Shown here one piece after another: positions 1 through 6,881 of a stretch of DNA of 16,482 nucleotides. Position 1 is the stretch's first letter. Each line of letters starts with the position of its first letter. The stretch lies in contig JBEEFX010000151.1 of assembly GCA_041166365.1 (NCBI GenBank), positions 1 to 16,482 of the forward strand, given 5' to 3'. Below the pieces are notes generated by a model that saw nothing but the letters and a program-made list of their open reading frames with translations, was not told the DNA's origin and did no database searches. This stretch comes from DASUCS01 sp041166365 (lineage in GTDB: Bacteria; Actinomycetota; Acidimicrobiia; Acidimicrobiales; JACDCH01). Made by a program: the position numbers and the translations under genes.

Positions 1-961
1 CGATCCACTGCTGGATCGCCTTGGCGCAGTCGTCAGGGTCACCGACGACGGCGAAGCCGTGCTTGGTCGCCTTCTCGATCTGCTCGGGCGTCGGCTCCGG
101 CAGCACCGCCGGCCAACGGGGGAAGTCGTCCGGCGTCGGGATGTTGTCGAGCCAGTGGTGCATGAGGCTCGTGTAGTAGTTCATGCTCATGCTGGACGCG
201 GCCGCGAACGCGGCATTGCGGTCCTCCATGCAGAGCATGTTGCTCACGGCCATGATGTTGTTGTTCACGTAGTCGCCGACGGGCGTCGCGTTGGCGACGC
301 TGTCCTTGTACTGCTTCACCAGCGGCGCGATGTCGCGGGCAGATCCTTCGGAGAAGCAGAACGCACCCAGACCGAGCGAGCCCGCCTCCGCGAACGTCGG
401 AGGCGATCCGCACGCCACCCACATCGCCGGATGCGACGGGCCGTGCGGCTTCGGGAAGACCTCGCGCTCCGGCATCGAGAAGTACTCGCCGTCGTACTGG
501 TAGGTGCCGGGCTTCCACATCTTCGGGATCTCGCGGATCGTCTCCCGCCACATCTCCTTGGTGAGGTTCAGGTCCTCGATGCCGAAGCCGAACACCTCGG
601 TGGTCGACGAACCGCGGCCCGTCCCGAACTCGAAGCGGTTGTCGAGCAGGTGGTCCATCAGCGCGACGGTCTCCGCAACACGCGCCGGCTTGTTCACCGG
701 CGGCGTGATGTTGAAGATCGCCGATCCGAGATGGATGCGCTCGGTGCGAGCACCGACGTAGGACAGGAACACCTCGGGCCCTGGCATGTGCGAGTACTCG
801 TCGAGGAAGTGATGCTCGGGGCACCACACGTACTTCAGCCCGCTGCGCTCGGCCGCGAGCGAGCACTCGACGTTGCGCATGATGCGCTTGTGCTCGGCGT
901 TGGGGTCCTTCTCCCGCTCGAAGCGGGGCACGAACAGCTGGGCGAAGATGCCGAACTCCAT
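1..961 (-). CDS. LLM-class flavin/F420-dependent oxidoreductase, 3' end cut by window edge
   Basis: This is a bacterial-luciferase-fold oxidoreductase that probably uses FMN or F420; the substrate is unknown. The 320 visible residues start MEFGIFAQLF. They include the luciferase-type PEHHF motif near residues 48-52, GSAIFN near 79-84, and the NRFEFGTGRGSS stretch near 108-119, which is usual for the cofactor phosphate region. The ATG at 961 is chosen because the minus-strand sequence AGGAGA (976-971) lies 10 nt before it. The stop lies left of the window, so the protein is incomplete at its C-terminus. It is the last visible gene of a minus-strand series with the alcohol dehydrogenase (1127-2197) and the amidohydrolase (2286-4019). 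A 165-nt gap filled largely by an intergenic repeat separates it from the dehydrogenase, so co-transcription is likely but not proven. F420-type oxidoreductases do occur in mycobacterial KstR regulons. FMN versus F420 cannot be decided here. Confidence 0.9.
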   Translation of the reverse strand, partial: MEFGIFAQLFVPRFEREKDPNAEHKRIMRNVECSLAAERSGLKYVWCPEHHFLDEYSHMPGPEVFLSYVGARTERIHLGSAIFNITPPVNKPARVAETVALMDHLLDNRFEFGTGRGSSTTEVFGFGIEDLNLTKEMWRETIREIPKMWKPGTYQYDGEYFSMPEREVFPKPHGPSHPAMWVACGSPPTFAEAGSLGLGAFCFSEGSARDIAPLVKQYKDSVANATPVGDYVNNNIMAVSNMLCMEDRNAAFAAASSMSMNYYTSLMHHWLDNIPTPDDFPRWPAVLPEPTPEQIEKATKHGFAVVGDPDDCAKAIQQWI

Positions 962-997
962 GGTGTCAGGTCTCCTGTGGGGATGATGAAAGAGCGA

Positions 998-1131
998 GCG
1001 GCGAGGGAAGCGCGAGCGACGAGCCGCAGTGGGTCGATGGAACTCGCCACTGCGTGCGCCGAGGGCCGCCCGTAGGGGAGTTCCATCGATAGGAGGCAGG
1101 AGCGGAGCGACGCCCGGAGCCGAGCATCAGC
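998..1131. repeat. Bipartite intergenic repeat, copy A (interrupted)
   Basis: The left block 998-1028 matches 2214-2244 at 30 of 31 bases. The right block 1092-1131 matches 2251-2290 at 38 of 40. In this copy the blocks are separated by 63 nt that form a long hairpin; in copy B only 6 nt separate them. The right block runs into the last bases and stop codon (1127-1129) of the alcohol dehydrogenase. The arrangement resembles a REP-like intergenic repeat family. Confidence 0.8.
1034..1089. repeat. 12-bp perfect inverted repeat inside copy A
   Basis: TCGATGGAACTC at 1034-1045 is repeated in inverted orientation at 1078-1089, with 32 nt between the arms. It lies wholly in the 63-nt segment present in copy A but absent from copy B of the intergenic repeat. 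It may be a transcript hairpin or the remnant of a small inserted element; no open frame of note is inside. Confidence 0.7.
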
Positions 1132-2197
1132 TGAGAGACAGCACGCCGCGGTTGAGCTTGCCGGCGTGCATGTCGTCGAGGGCCTGCTGGATGTCGGCCA
1201 GCGGGTAGATCTGGCTCACCATCTCATCGAGCTGCAAGCGGCCGTCTTGGTAGAAGCGCACGAGCAGCGGGATGTCGTGATGAGGGCGGGTCGAACCGTA
1301 GCGACAGCCGAGGATCGACTTGTCGTTGTACATCGTGTTGACGACGAAGCTCGCCTCGGTGCCGAGCTTGGGGACGCCGAGCAGCGTGCAGGTGCCACCC
1401 CAGTCCAGCATGTCGATGGCGTTGCGGATGAGCGCCGGATGACCGACGCACTCAAAGGCGTAGTCGACGCCGTTCGGCAGCCCGAGCTCCTTCACGGCGG
1501 CAACCACGTCGTCCGTGGTCGAGCCATCGATGAAGTCGGTCGCGCCGAACTGTCGCGCCACGGCTTCCTTCGCGGGGTTGGCGTCGATGACCACGATGCG
1601 GCCAGCGGCGGCGATGCGGGCCGCTTGGATCACGGACTGGCCGATGCCTCCGGCGCCGATGACGACGACGGTCTGCCCGGGCTGCACCTTCGCCCGGTTG
1701 AGCACGGCCCCGGTGCCGGTGACGACGGCGCACCCGATGAGGCACGCGACCTGGAGGGGCACGTCGTCGTCGATCACGACAGCCTGCGTCTCGTTGACGA
1801 CCGTGTAGTCGCTGAACACGCCGGCGTTGGCGAACTGGAACGCCTTCTCGCCGCCGACGGTGAACGGGCGCGGCAGCTTTCCGAACGTCTCCCGGCAATG
1901 CGTGGGCTGGCCGCGATCGCAGGCATCGCACTGGCCGCAGTTGCCCAGCGTCGTGAGCACGACGTGGTCGCCCACCTTCACCTTGCGTACGGCGCTGCCG
2001 ACTTCTTCGACGATGCCGGCGCCTTCGTGGCCGAGCACGACAGGCGTCGGGAACGGGATCGTTCCGTCGATCACCGACTGGTCGCTGTGGCACACGCCGG
2101 CGTTGTGTATGCGGACCTTGACCTGGTGCGGTTCGGGATCGCGCACCTCGACGTCGTCGCGCACCTGCAACTCGCCAGTCCAGACAATTGCTCTCAT
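1127..2197 (-). CDS. Zinc-dependent medium-chain alcohol dehydrogenase (class III / NDMA-dependent-like)
   Basis: It should oxidise an alcohol, or reduce an aldehyde, with NAD(H); as a 356-residue cytosolic protein it has normal family length. The catalytic zinc site is visible as C36 (AGVCHSD), H57-E58 (GHEGAG) and C156 (IGCAVVTG). The structural zinc lobe has C87, C90, C93 and C101. The Rossmann loop GAGGIG is at 181-186, with an acidic residue in VVIDANP (about 205) that favours NAD. The ATG at 2197 is chosen over an upstream in-frame start because homology begins at MRAIVWTG and the extension would translate the intergenic repeat; a weak GAGG lies 5 nt upstream. It follows the amidohydrolase and, with the aldehyde dehydrogenase at 4126-5538, could supply an alcohol-to-aldehyde-to-acid sequence. 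It resembles actinobacterial NDMA-dependent enzymes, but that subgroup is not proven. Confidence 0.92.
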   Translation of the reverse strand: MRAIVWTGELQVRDDVEVRDPEPHQVKVRIHNAGVCHSDQSVIDGTIPFPTPVVLGHEGAGIVEEVGSAVRKVKVGDHVVLTTLGNCGQCDACDRGQPTHCRETFGKLPRPFTVGGEKAFQFANAGVFSDYTVVNETQAVVIDDDVPLQVACLIGCAVVTGTGAVLNRAKVQPGQTVVVIGAGGIGQSVIQAARIAAAGRIVVIDANPAKEAVARQFGATDFIDGSTTDDVVAAVKELGLPNGVDYAFECVGHPALIRNAIDMLDWGGTCTLLGVPKLGTEASFVVNTMYNDKSILGCRYGSTRPHHDIPLLVRFYQDGRLQLDEMVSQIYPLADIQQALDDMHAGKLNRGVLSLS

Positions 2198-2213
2198 GCG
2201 CGCCTCACACCTC

Positions 2214-2290
2214 GCGGCGAGGGAAGCGCCAGCGACGAGCCGCACTTGGCGGAGGCAGGAGCGCAGCGACGCCCGGAGCCAAGCATCAGC
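2214..2290. repeat. Bipartite intergenic repeat, copy B (compact)
   Basis: This is the compact form of the repeat also found at 998-1131: a left block (2214-2244), a 6-nt joint, and a right block (2251-2290). The right block ends over the stop codon of the amidohydrolase (2286-2288), just as copy A ends over the stop codon of the alcohol dehydrogenase. AGCGACG occurs in both blocks. It fills most of the 88-nt gap between the two genes. Confidence 0.8.
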
Positions 2291-4019
2291 CCGGCCTCAG
2301 CACTTCTCCGGGGAGACCGGCATCGGATTGGAGCTCGCCGTCGATGACGATCGGCACGCCGTTCACGATGGTGGCGTGCGCGCCGTCGGGCTTCGACGTC
2401 CAGCGGCCCGCGTTGTTGGGGAAATCATGGACGAACTCCTTGTGCGCCGGGCCGATCGTGTCGGGATCGAAGACGTAGACGTCGGCCGCGTACCCGGGCA
2501 GCAGCAGGCCGCGGTCGATGAACCCGCACAGCGCCGCGGGAATCGCGGTGATCTGCCGCACGCCTTCCTCGAGCGTGAACCCCTGCCACTCGCGGACCCA
2601 GTGCTGGAGGAAGTAGCTGTGCGCCTCGGCGCCGTCGTCGCGGTCGAGGTGCGCGCCACCGTCGCTGGTGCCGACGAGCATGTGCGGGTCGGCCTGCGCC
2701 TCACGGGTGCCCTCGATCCATTCGGGAGTCTCCGTCTTCCAGAGAAACTCGGTGGTGAGGTCCTCGGACAGCGCGATGTCGAGCATGGCATCGGTCGGGT
2801 GCACCCCGAGCTCGCTTGCGATGTCGACGAGCGAGCGGCCCACGAACTTCTCGTTCTCCGGCTTCGACGCCTGGTTGACGTGCAGCACGCTCCAGTGCGG
2901 CGGCGGCAAGGTCGGCCCCTTGCCCGCGTCGCGGTTGGGATGCTCGACGGATTCGCGGATCGAGTCACGGAACGACGGATCCTGAAGCAAGGCGATGCGC
3001 TGCTCGACCGTGGTGGCATCCGTGAACATGCGATGGAACTCGAGGGCGCCCTCGTACATCTTCGTGCCGGCTGCGAGATCGAACGTGCGGTTGAAAGGCT
3101 TCGACATGGCCATCGAGTACACGGCCGCGCCCTGGGCGGTGGCTTCGTCGACGAAGCGCTTGGCGTTGTTCCATCCTGCGGTGGGGGCATCGATCTTGGA
3201 ACGGGCGCCCAGACCTTGGATGACGATCGGCAGCCGCGCCGACAGCGACATGCGCACGAGGAGCGCTTCGTCGTCCGGCGTGATGCCGCCGACGGCGCTG
3301 AGCGGGAGGTAGGCGATCGACCCGCCGCGGGCGGCGTGTCCGGCGGCCTCGACGAGGCGCTCGAGCTCGCCGAAGGACGAGAGCCGGCTCGGGATCGGAC
3401 GATCGGCCGAGTCGAAATGCGTCGGCGAGTGGCTGGACGAGAACCCCGCCGCGCCGGCGCGCATCGCGTCGGTGACGACTTGCGCCATCTGCTCGATCTC
3501 GGCGTCGGTGGCTTCGCGCTCCTGGCACGCCTCGCCCATCACGTAGCGGCGGACCGCGCAGTGGCCGATGTAGAACGCGGCGTTGACGCCGAGCTTGCCG
3601 TCGAGCGAGCCGAGGTACTCGGGGAACGTCTCGAAGCCGTCGAACGGGATGCCTTCCAGCGCGGTGGCGTCCATGCCCTCGACGCGGGCAAAGAGCTGGA
3701 TGAGCCAATCGGCGTCGCCGGGTCGCAACGGGGCGACGCTGAAGCCGCAGTTGCCGGCGAGGACCGTGGTGACCCCGTGGAAGCAGCTCGACGTGGCGTA
3801 GGGCTCGAACGTGAGCTGCGGGTCGTAGTGGGTGTGCGGGTCGACGATGCCGGGCGCGACTACACGGCCGTCAGCGTCGAGCTCCCGGGTTCCCTTGTCC
3901 TCCACGAAGCCGACGTCGGCGATCCGGCCGTCCTTGACGGCCACGTCGGCCCGTCGGCGAGGGAGGCCGGTGCCGTCGACGACGACCCCGTTGCGGATCA
4001 CCAGATCGTAGGTGGCCAC
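2286..4019 (-). CDS. N-acyl-D-amino-acid deacylase family amidohydrolase
   Basis: This 577-residue metal-dependent amidohydrolase is of the D-aminoacylase type, which hydrolyses N-acyl amino acids or related amides and ureides. Visible marks are the N-terminal beta-sandwich start (YDLVIRNGVVVDGTG), the metal motif in IVDPHTHYDPQ with H62 and H64, the family signature GNCGFSVAP at about 89-97 with C91 as probable metal ligand, and a late SDGGAHLD segment holding the expected catalytic Asp. The C-terminus returns to the sandwich domain (ADVYVFDPDTIG and TIVNGVPIVIDGE). The GTG at 4019 is chosen: homology begins at once and a -10-like TAGTCT lies 8 nt upstream, so the message may be leaderless. 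A KstR-type dyad covers that promoter, and the aldehyde dehydrogenase gene ends 106 nt upstream. The substrate is not known, and a role on D-amino acids themselves is doubtful given the neighbours. Confidence 0.9.
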   Translation of the reverse strand: MATYDLVIRNGVVVDGTGLPRRRADVAVKDGRIADVGFVEDKGTRELDADGRVVAPGIVDPHTHYDPQLTFEPYATSSCFHGVTTVLAGNCGFSVAPLRPGDADWLIQLFARVEGMDATALEGIPFDGFETFPEYLGSLDGKLGVNAAFYIGHCAVRRYVMGEACQEREATDAEIEQMAQVVTDAMRAGAAGFSSSHSPTHFDSADRPIPSRLSSFGELERLVEAAGHAARGGSIAYLPLSAVGGITPDDEALLVRMSLSARLPIVIQGLGARSKIDAPTAGWNNAKRFVDEATAQGAAVYSMAMSKPFNRTFDLAAGTKMYEGALEFHRMFTDATTVEQRIALLQDPSFRDSIRESVEHPNRDAGKGPTLPPPHWSVLHVNQASKPENEKFVGRSLVDIASELGVHPTDAMLDIALSEDLTTEFLWKTETPEWIEGTREAQADPHMLVGTSDGGAHLDRDDGAEAHSYFLQHWVREWQGFTLEEGVRQITAIPAALCGFIDRGLLLPGYAADVYVFDPDTIGPAHKEFVHDFPNNAGRWTSKPDGAHATIVNGVPIVIDGELQSDAGLPGEVLRPG

Positions 4020-4027
4020 CGGGCGTC

Positions 4028-4033
4028 AGACTA
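4028..4033 (-). promoter_or_regulatory. -10-like box for the amidohydrolase at 2286-4019
   Basis: On the minus strand TAGTCT (fitting TANNNT) ends 8 nt before the GTG at 4019. This spacing fits a leaderless actinobacterial transcript, and no Shine-Dalgarno sequence is present. The box is part of the KstR-type dyad, so binding there would block RNA polymerase. Confidence 0.5.
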
Positions 4034-4047
4034 GAACACGTTCTAGT
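4030..4047. promoter_or_regulatory. KstR-type operator, site 1
   Basis: ACTAGAACACGTTCTAGT has 8-base arms that are perfect inverted repeats around a 2-base centre. The core TAGAACACGTTCTA (4032-4045) fits the published KstR consensus TNNAACNNGTTNNA, known from TetR-family control of sterol and lipid catabolism in mycobacteria and rhodococci. It lies 10 nt upstream of the amidohydrolase start and overlaps its -10-like box, the arrangement expected for repression. No kstR gene is in the window, and another TetR regulator with a similar site cannot be excluded. Confidence 0.75.
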
Positions 4048-4069
4048 TTTGGGCAAGCACGCCCCGTTT

Positions 4070-4103
4070 CCTCCTCTAAGGAGGATCTGCGGCGTCATAC
4101 GCC
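4070..4103. other. Two small hairpins between aldehyde dehydrogenase and amidohydrolase
   Basis: CCTCC/GGAGG (4070-4084, 5-nt loop) and GGCGT/ACGCC (4091-4103, 3-nt loop) lie in tandem downstream of the aldehyde dehydrogenase stop. They could attenuate read-through into the next gene. Neither has a good T-tract, so I do not call a terminator. Confidence 0.3.
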
Positions 4104-4125
4104 ACTTTTGCTCCGGAAAGCGCCC

Positions 4126-5538
4126 TCAGCCGGGCCAGATGATGCTTTGGAGCTCGGAGTAGGCGTGGAGGCCGAAGGCGCCGCCGTCCCGTCCGACGCC
4201 GGAGAGCTTGAAGCCGCCGAACGGCGCCTCGTGGTTGCGCTGAGCGGTGTTGATCCCCACGTTCCCCGACCGCAGCTGCTTGGCCACCCGCATCGCCCGG
4301 CCGGAGTCGCCGGAGAACACGTAGTCGTACAGCCCGAAGTCCGTGCCGTTCGCCAACGCGACACCCTCGTCCTCTTCGTCGAACGGGATCACCACGACAA
4401 CCGGGCCGAAGATCTCCTCCTGCACGACCTTCATGCCGGCCTTGCAGTCGGCGATCAAGGTCGGCGCGACGTAGAAGCCAGCCGCCATGTCCGGGCGCTC
4501 GCCGCCGGCGACGATCGTGCCGCCCTCCTCCGCGCCCGCCCGCACGTAGGACTCCACCCGGTCGCGATGCGGTGCCGAGATCACCGGACCGAGCACGGTG
4601 TCCGGCTCGAGCGGATCGCCGACCTTCAGATGACCGGCCGCAGCCTGCAACCCGCTGACGATCTGGTCGTAGATGCCGCGCTGCGCGATCACGCGCGTCG
4701 GTGCGGTACAGATCTGCCCGGAGTGGAAGGCCCACACGCTGGTGATCGTGGACACGGCGGTCTTCACGTTCGCGTCGTCGAACACGACCGCCGCGCCCTT
4801 GCCCCCGAGCTCGAGCAGCAGCCGCTTCATGTCGCGCCCCGCGACTTCGCCGATGCGCTGACCGACGCCCGTCGACCCGGTGAAGCTCACCATGTCGACG
4901 TGCTTCGACGCGACGAGCGCCTCGCCCGCCGCCGCTCCCGATCCGCTGACCACATTGATGACGCCCGGCGGGAAGCCGGCCTCGGTCTGCAACAGCTCCA
5001 CGACACGAAGGACCGCCAGCGGATCCTGCGGCGCAGGCTTCACCACGACCGTGTTGCCCATCGCCAAGGCCGGCCCGATCTTGCCGGCCATGTTCACGAT
5101 CGGGAAGTTGTACGGCGTGATGCACGCGACCACGCCGACGGGCTGGCGCACGACGATCGCGCTGATCAACCCGCCCGGAGCCAGCGCGGTCGTCGGCATC
5201 TCGCTCGGTGGCAGCGGGATCACGTTCGACTCGACGGCGCCGCGGGCGTACCGGCGGAACCGCTCGACGCACGTCGGCACCTGCATTGTCTTCGTCACGC
5301 GCATCGTTGCGCCGGTCTCGGCCTGCACCAGCGGGATGAGCTCGTCCATGTGGTCCCGGATCACGTCCGCGGCCTTGTTCAGCAGGTCGGCGCGCGCCTC
5401 CGGTGTCGTGCGGCTCCACGCGGCGAAAGCCTCTGCGGCCGCGGCCGTCGCGGCTTCGACCTCGTCGACCGTCACTTCCGGCGCCTCCCCCACGACCTGC
5501 TCGGTGGCGGGGTTCACGATGTTGTACGACGCCGACAT
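4126..5538 (-). CDS. NAD(P)-dependent aldehyde dehydrogenase family protein
   Basis: This 470-residue enzyme oxidises an aldehyde to the acid with NAD(P)+. All key parts are visible: the oxyanion Asn in TPYNFP (N144), the cofactor Lys in VKPAP (K167), the nucleotide loop FTGSTGVG (219-226), the general base E243 in LELGGK, the nucleophile C277 in GQIC, and the EEIFGPV motif further on. Length and order are normal, so the enzyme should be active. The ATG at 5538 begins MSASYNIVNPATE, the usual N-terminus; only a weak AGGGA lies upstream. A perfect palindromic KstR-type site stands 92 nt upstream and offers a TAGTCT -10-like box in this direction too, implying a leader of roughly 80 nt. Together with the alcohol dehydrogenase downstream it suggests alcohol/aldehyde oxidation; the substrate is not predictable. 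Confidence 0.93.
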   Translation of the reverse strand: MSASYNIVNPATEQVVGEAPEVTVDEVEAATAAAAEAFAAWSRTTPEARADLLNKAADVIRDHMDELIPLVQAETGATMRVTKTMQVPTCVERFRRYARGAVESNVIPLPPSEMPTTALAPGGLISAIVVRQPVGVVACITPYNFPIVNMAGKIGPALAMGNTVVVKPAPQDPLAVLRVVELLQTEAGFPPGVINVVSGSGAAAGEALVASKHVDMVSFTGSTGVGQRIGEVAGRDMKRLLLELGGKGAAVVFDDANVKTAVSTITSVWAFHSGQICTAPTRVIAQRGIYDQIVSGLQAAAGHLKVGDPLEPDTVLGPVISAPHRDRVESYVRAGAEEGGTIVAGGERPDMAAGFYVAPTLIADCKAGMKVVQEEIFGPVVVVIPFDEEDEGVALANGTDFGLYDYVFSGDSGRAMRVAKQLRSGNVGINTAQRNHEAPFGGFKLSGVGRDGGAFGLHAYSELQSIIWPG

Positions 5539-5590
5539 CAGTCGGCGTCCCTGGTCAGACGACCGCTGGGGAGCAGACCAGGCTGGGGTC

Positions 5591-5607
5591 TGGGGGCGGA
5601 GCCCCCA
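5591..5607. other. GC hairpin in the leader between divergent genes
   Basis: TGGGGGC-GGA-GCCCCCA forms a 7-bp stem with a 3-nt loop. It would lie in the 5' leader of the aldehyde dehydrogenase message if transcription starts at the nearby palindrome. There is no T-tract. Similar GGGGGC hairpins are common as dispersed repeats in high-GC actinobacteria, so it may have no gene-specific role. A looser 6-bp inverted repeat (CTGGTC 5551-5556, GACCAG 5576-5581) precedes it. Confidence 0.45.
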
Positions 5608-5627
5608 CGGAGATACGGCATGGCCGG

Positions 5628-5651
5628 AAGACTAGAACGCGTTCTAGTCTT
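5628..5651. promoter_or_regulatory. KstR-type operator, site 2 (perfect 24-bp palindrome)
   Basis: The 24 bases are an exact palindrome containing ACTAGAACGCGTTCTAGT (5631-5648), with the TNNAACNNGTTNNA core at 5633-5646. Site 1 differs from it at only 2 of 28 positions (4028-4055 against 5629-5656). It lies between the divergent aldehyde dehydrogenase (minus) and hydrolase (plus). Being palindromic, it carries TAGTCT on both strands, so a single bound repressor could close both promoters. Assignment to KstR rests on motif match only. Confidence 0.8.
5645..5650 (+). promoter_or_regulatory. -10-like box for the hydrolase at 5658-6881
   Basis: TAGTCT fits TANNNT and ends 7 nt before the ATG at 5658, as in leaderless actinobacterial genes. 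No Shine-Dalgarno sequence is seen. It forms the right end of the palindromic operator. Confidence 0.55.
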
Positions 5652-5657
5652 GGGCAC

Positions 5658-6881
5658 ATGGGTGACATCCCCCGCATCATCTCGGTCGACGACCACGTGG
5701 TGGAACCGCCGGATCTGTGGACCTCGCGGATCACCGGCAAGTACGCCGATCAAGCGCCCCGCGTCGAACGCGACAAGGCCAAGTTCAACTTCGAAGGCGG
5801 CGTGTTCTCGTACGAGAAGGGCGTGGAAGACGGCGAGTGGTGCGACTGGTGGATGTACGCCGACCAGATCTATCCCTTCCCGAAGCTGTCGGCTGCCGTC
5901 GGCTTCGACGAGCTCGACGTCACCCCGGTCACCTTCGACGAGATCCGGCCGGGCTGCTGGAAGCAGAAGGACCGCCTCGCCGACATGGATGCCAATCACG
6001 TCGACGCGTCGCTCTGCTTCCCCAACACGCTCCCCCGCTTCTGCGGGCAGACGTTCTACGAGTTGGTCAAGAACGGCGGCGATCCCGAGCTCGCGCTGCA
6101 ATGCGTGCAGGCGTACAACGACTGGATGATCGACGAGTGGTGCGCGGGCGACGCGAAGGGCCGGCTCATCCCCCTCACGATGGTGCCGTTGTGGGATGCC
6201 GAGCTCGCGGCGAAGGAGGTGCGCCGCAGCGCTCACCGCGGCAGCCACGCGATCACGTTCAGCGAGAACCCGCATCCACTCGGGCTGCCGTCCGTGCACG
6301 ACAAGGACCGCTTCTGGGATCCGCTGTTCAACGCGTGCGAGGAGACCGAAACCGTCGTGTGCATGCACATCGGCTCGTCTTCGCGTATGCCGGCCACGTC
6401 ACCTGATGCGCCGTTCATCGTCAGCTCGACGCTCACGTTCCAGAACGCGATGGGCTCGGTGCTCGACTACATCTTCTCCGGCACGCTGGAACGCTTCTCC
6501 ACGCTGAAGATCGCCTACTCCGAAGGTCAAGTGGGGTGGATGCCCTACGTGTTCGAGCGGGCCGACAAACTCTGGGCCGAGCGCAGCGACAACAGCTTCG
6601 GCACGTCGCTCCCCAACGCGCCGTCGAGCTATCTCAAGGACCGCGTGTACGGCTGCATCTTCGACGACGAGACCGGCCTGCGGAACCGCGATGCGATCGG
6701 CATCGACCAGATCTGCTTCGAGACCGACTACCCGCATGCCGACTCCACATTCCCGCAGAGCAAGGAAGTGGCCGAGGAGATCTGCACAAAGGCCGGCCTC
6801 AGCGACGAGGAGATCTACAAGTTCATCCGCGGCAACGCGATCAAAGGCTTCGGCCTGGAGCGTTTCGGCATCACGAAGTAG
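5658..6881 (+). CDS. Amidohydrolase-related (ACMSD-like) TIM-barrel metal-dependent hydrolase
   Basis: This 407-residue protein belongs to the amidohydrolase-related family that includes ACMSD-type decarboxylases and many uncharacterised actinobacterial hydrolases. It opens with IISVDDHVVEPPDLW, giving D11 and H13 as likely first metal ligands. H237 (MHIGSS), E289 (YSEGQ) and D357-H360 (ETDYPH) mark the later barrel strands. The family normally acts in the cytosol on ring-cleavage or carboxylated intermediates by hydrolysis or decarboxylation; which applies here is open. The ATG at 5658 is chosen because homology starts there and a TAGTCT box lies 7 nt upstream within the KstR-type palindrome. 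Its stop overlaps the next gene's GTG by one base (TAGTG), so it heads a four-gene coupled operon. Family call is firm, reaction is not. Confidence 0.9.
   Translation: MGDIPRIISVDDHVVEPPDLWTSRITGKYADQAPRVERDKAKFNFEGGVFSYEKGVEDGEWCDWWMYADQIYPFPKLSAAVGFDELDVTPVTFDEIRPGCWKQKDRLADMDANHVDASLCFPNTLPRFCGQTFYELVKNGGDPELALQCVQAYNDWMIDEWCAGDAKGRLIPLTMVPLWDAELAAKEVRRSAHRGSHAITFSENPHPLGLPSVHDKDRFWDPLFNACEETETVVCMHIGSSSRMPATSPDAPFIVSSTLTFQNAMGSVLDYIFSGTLERFSTLKIAYSEGQVGWMPYVFERADKLWAERSDNSFGTSLPNAPSSYLKDRVYGCIFDDETGLRNRDAIGIDQICFETDYPHADSTFPQSKEVAEEICTKAGLSDEEIYKFIRGNAIKGFGLERFGITK

Noticed and set aside
39..866. Long minus-strand frame over the first LLM gene
   Set aside because: It is a +1/-1 shadow. 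The proper frame 2-961 gives a clear luciferase-fold protein with a Shine-Dalgarno sequence.
2197..2245. Sixteen-residue N-terminal extension of the alcohol dehydrogenase
   Set aside because: It would translate the intergenic repeat, and homology begins at MRAIVWTG (2197).
1827..4034. 735-codon open frame on the plus strand opposite the amidohydrolase and alcohol dehydrogenase
   Set aside because: The translation is Arg/Ala/Val-rich with no domain, and it runs antisense to two genes with complete catalytic motifs. Such frames arise from GC-rich third positions.
4012..6129. 705-codon open frame on the plus strand opposite the aldehyde dehydrogenase
   Set aside because: The sequence is low-complexity and rich in Arg, His and Asp, and it overlaps two real genes in other frames. 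No recognisable family.
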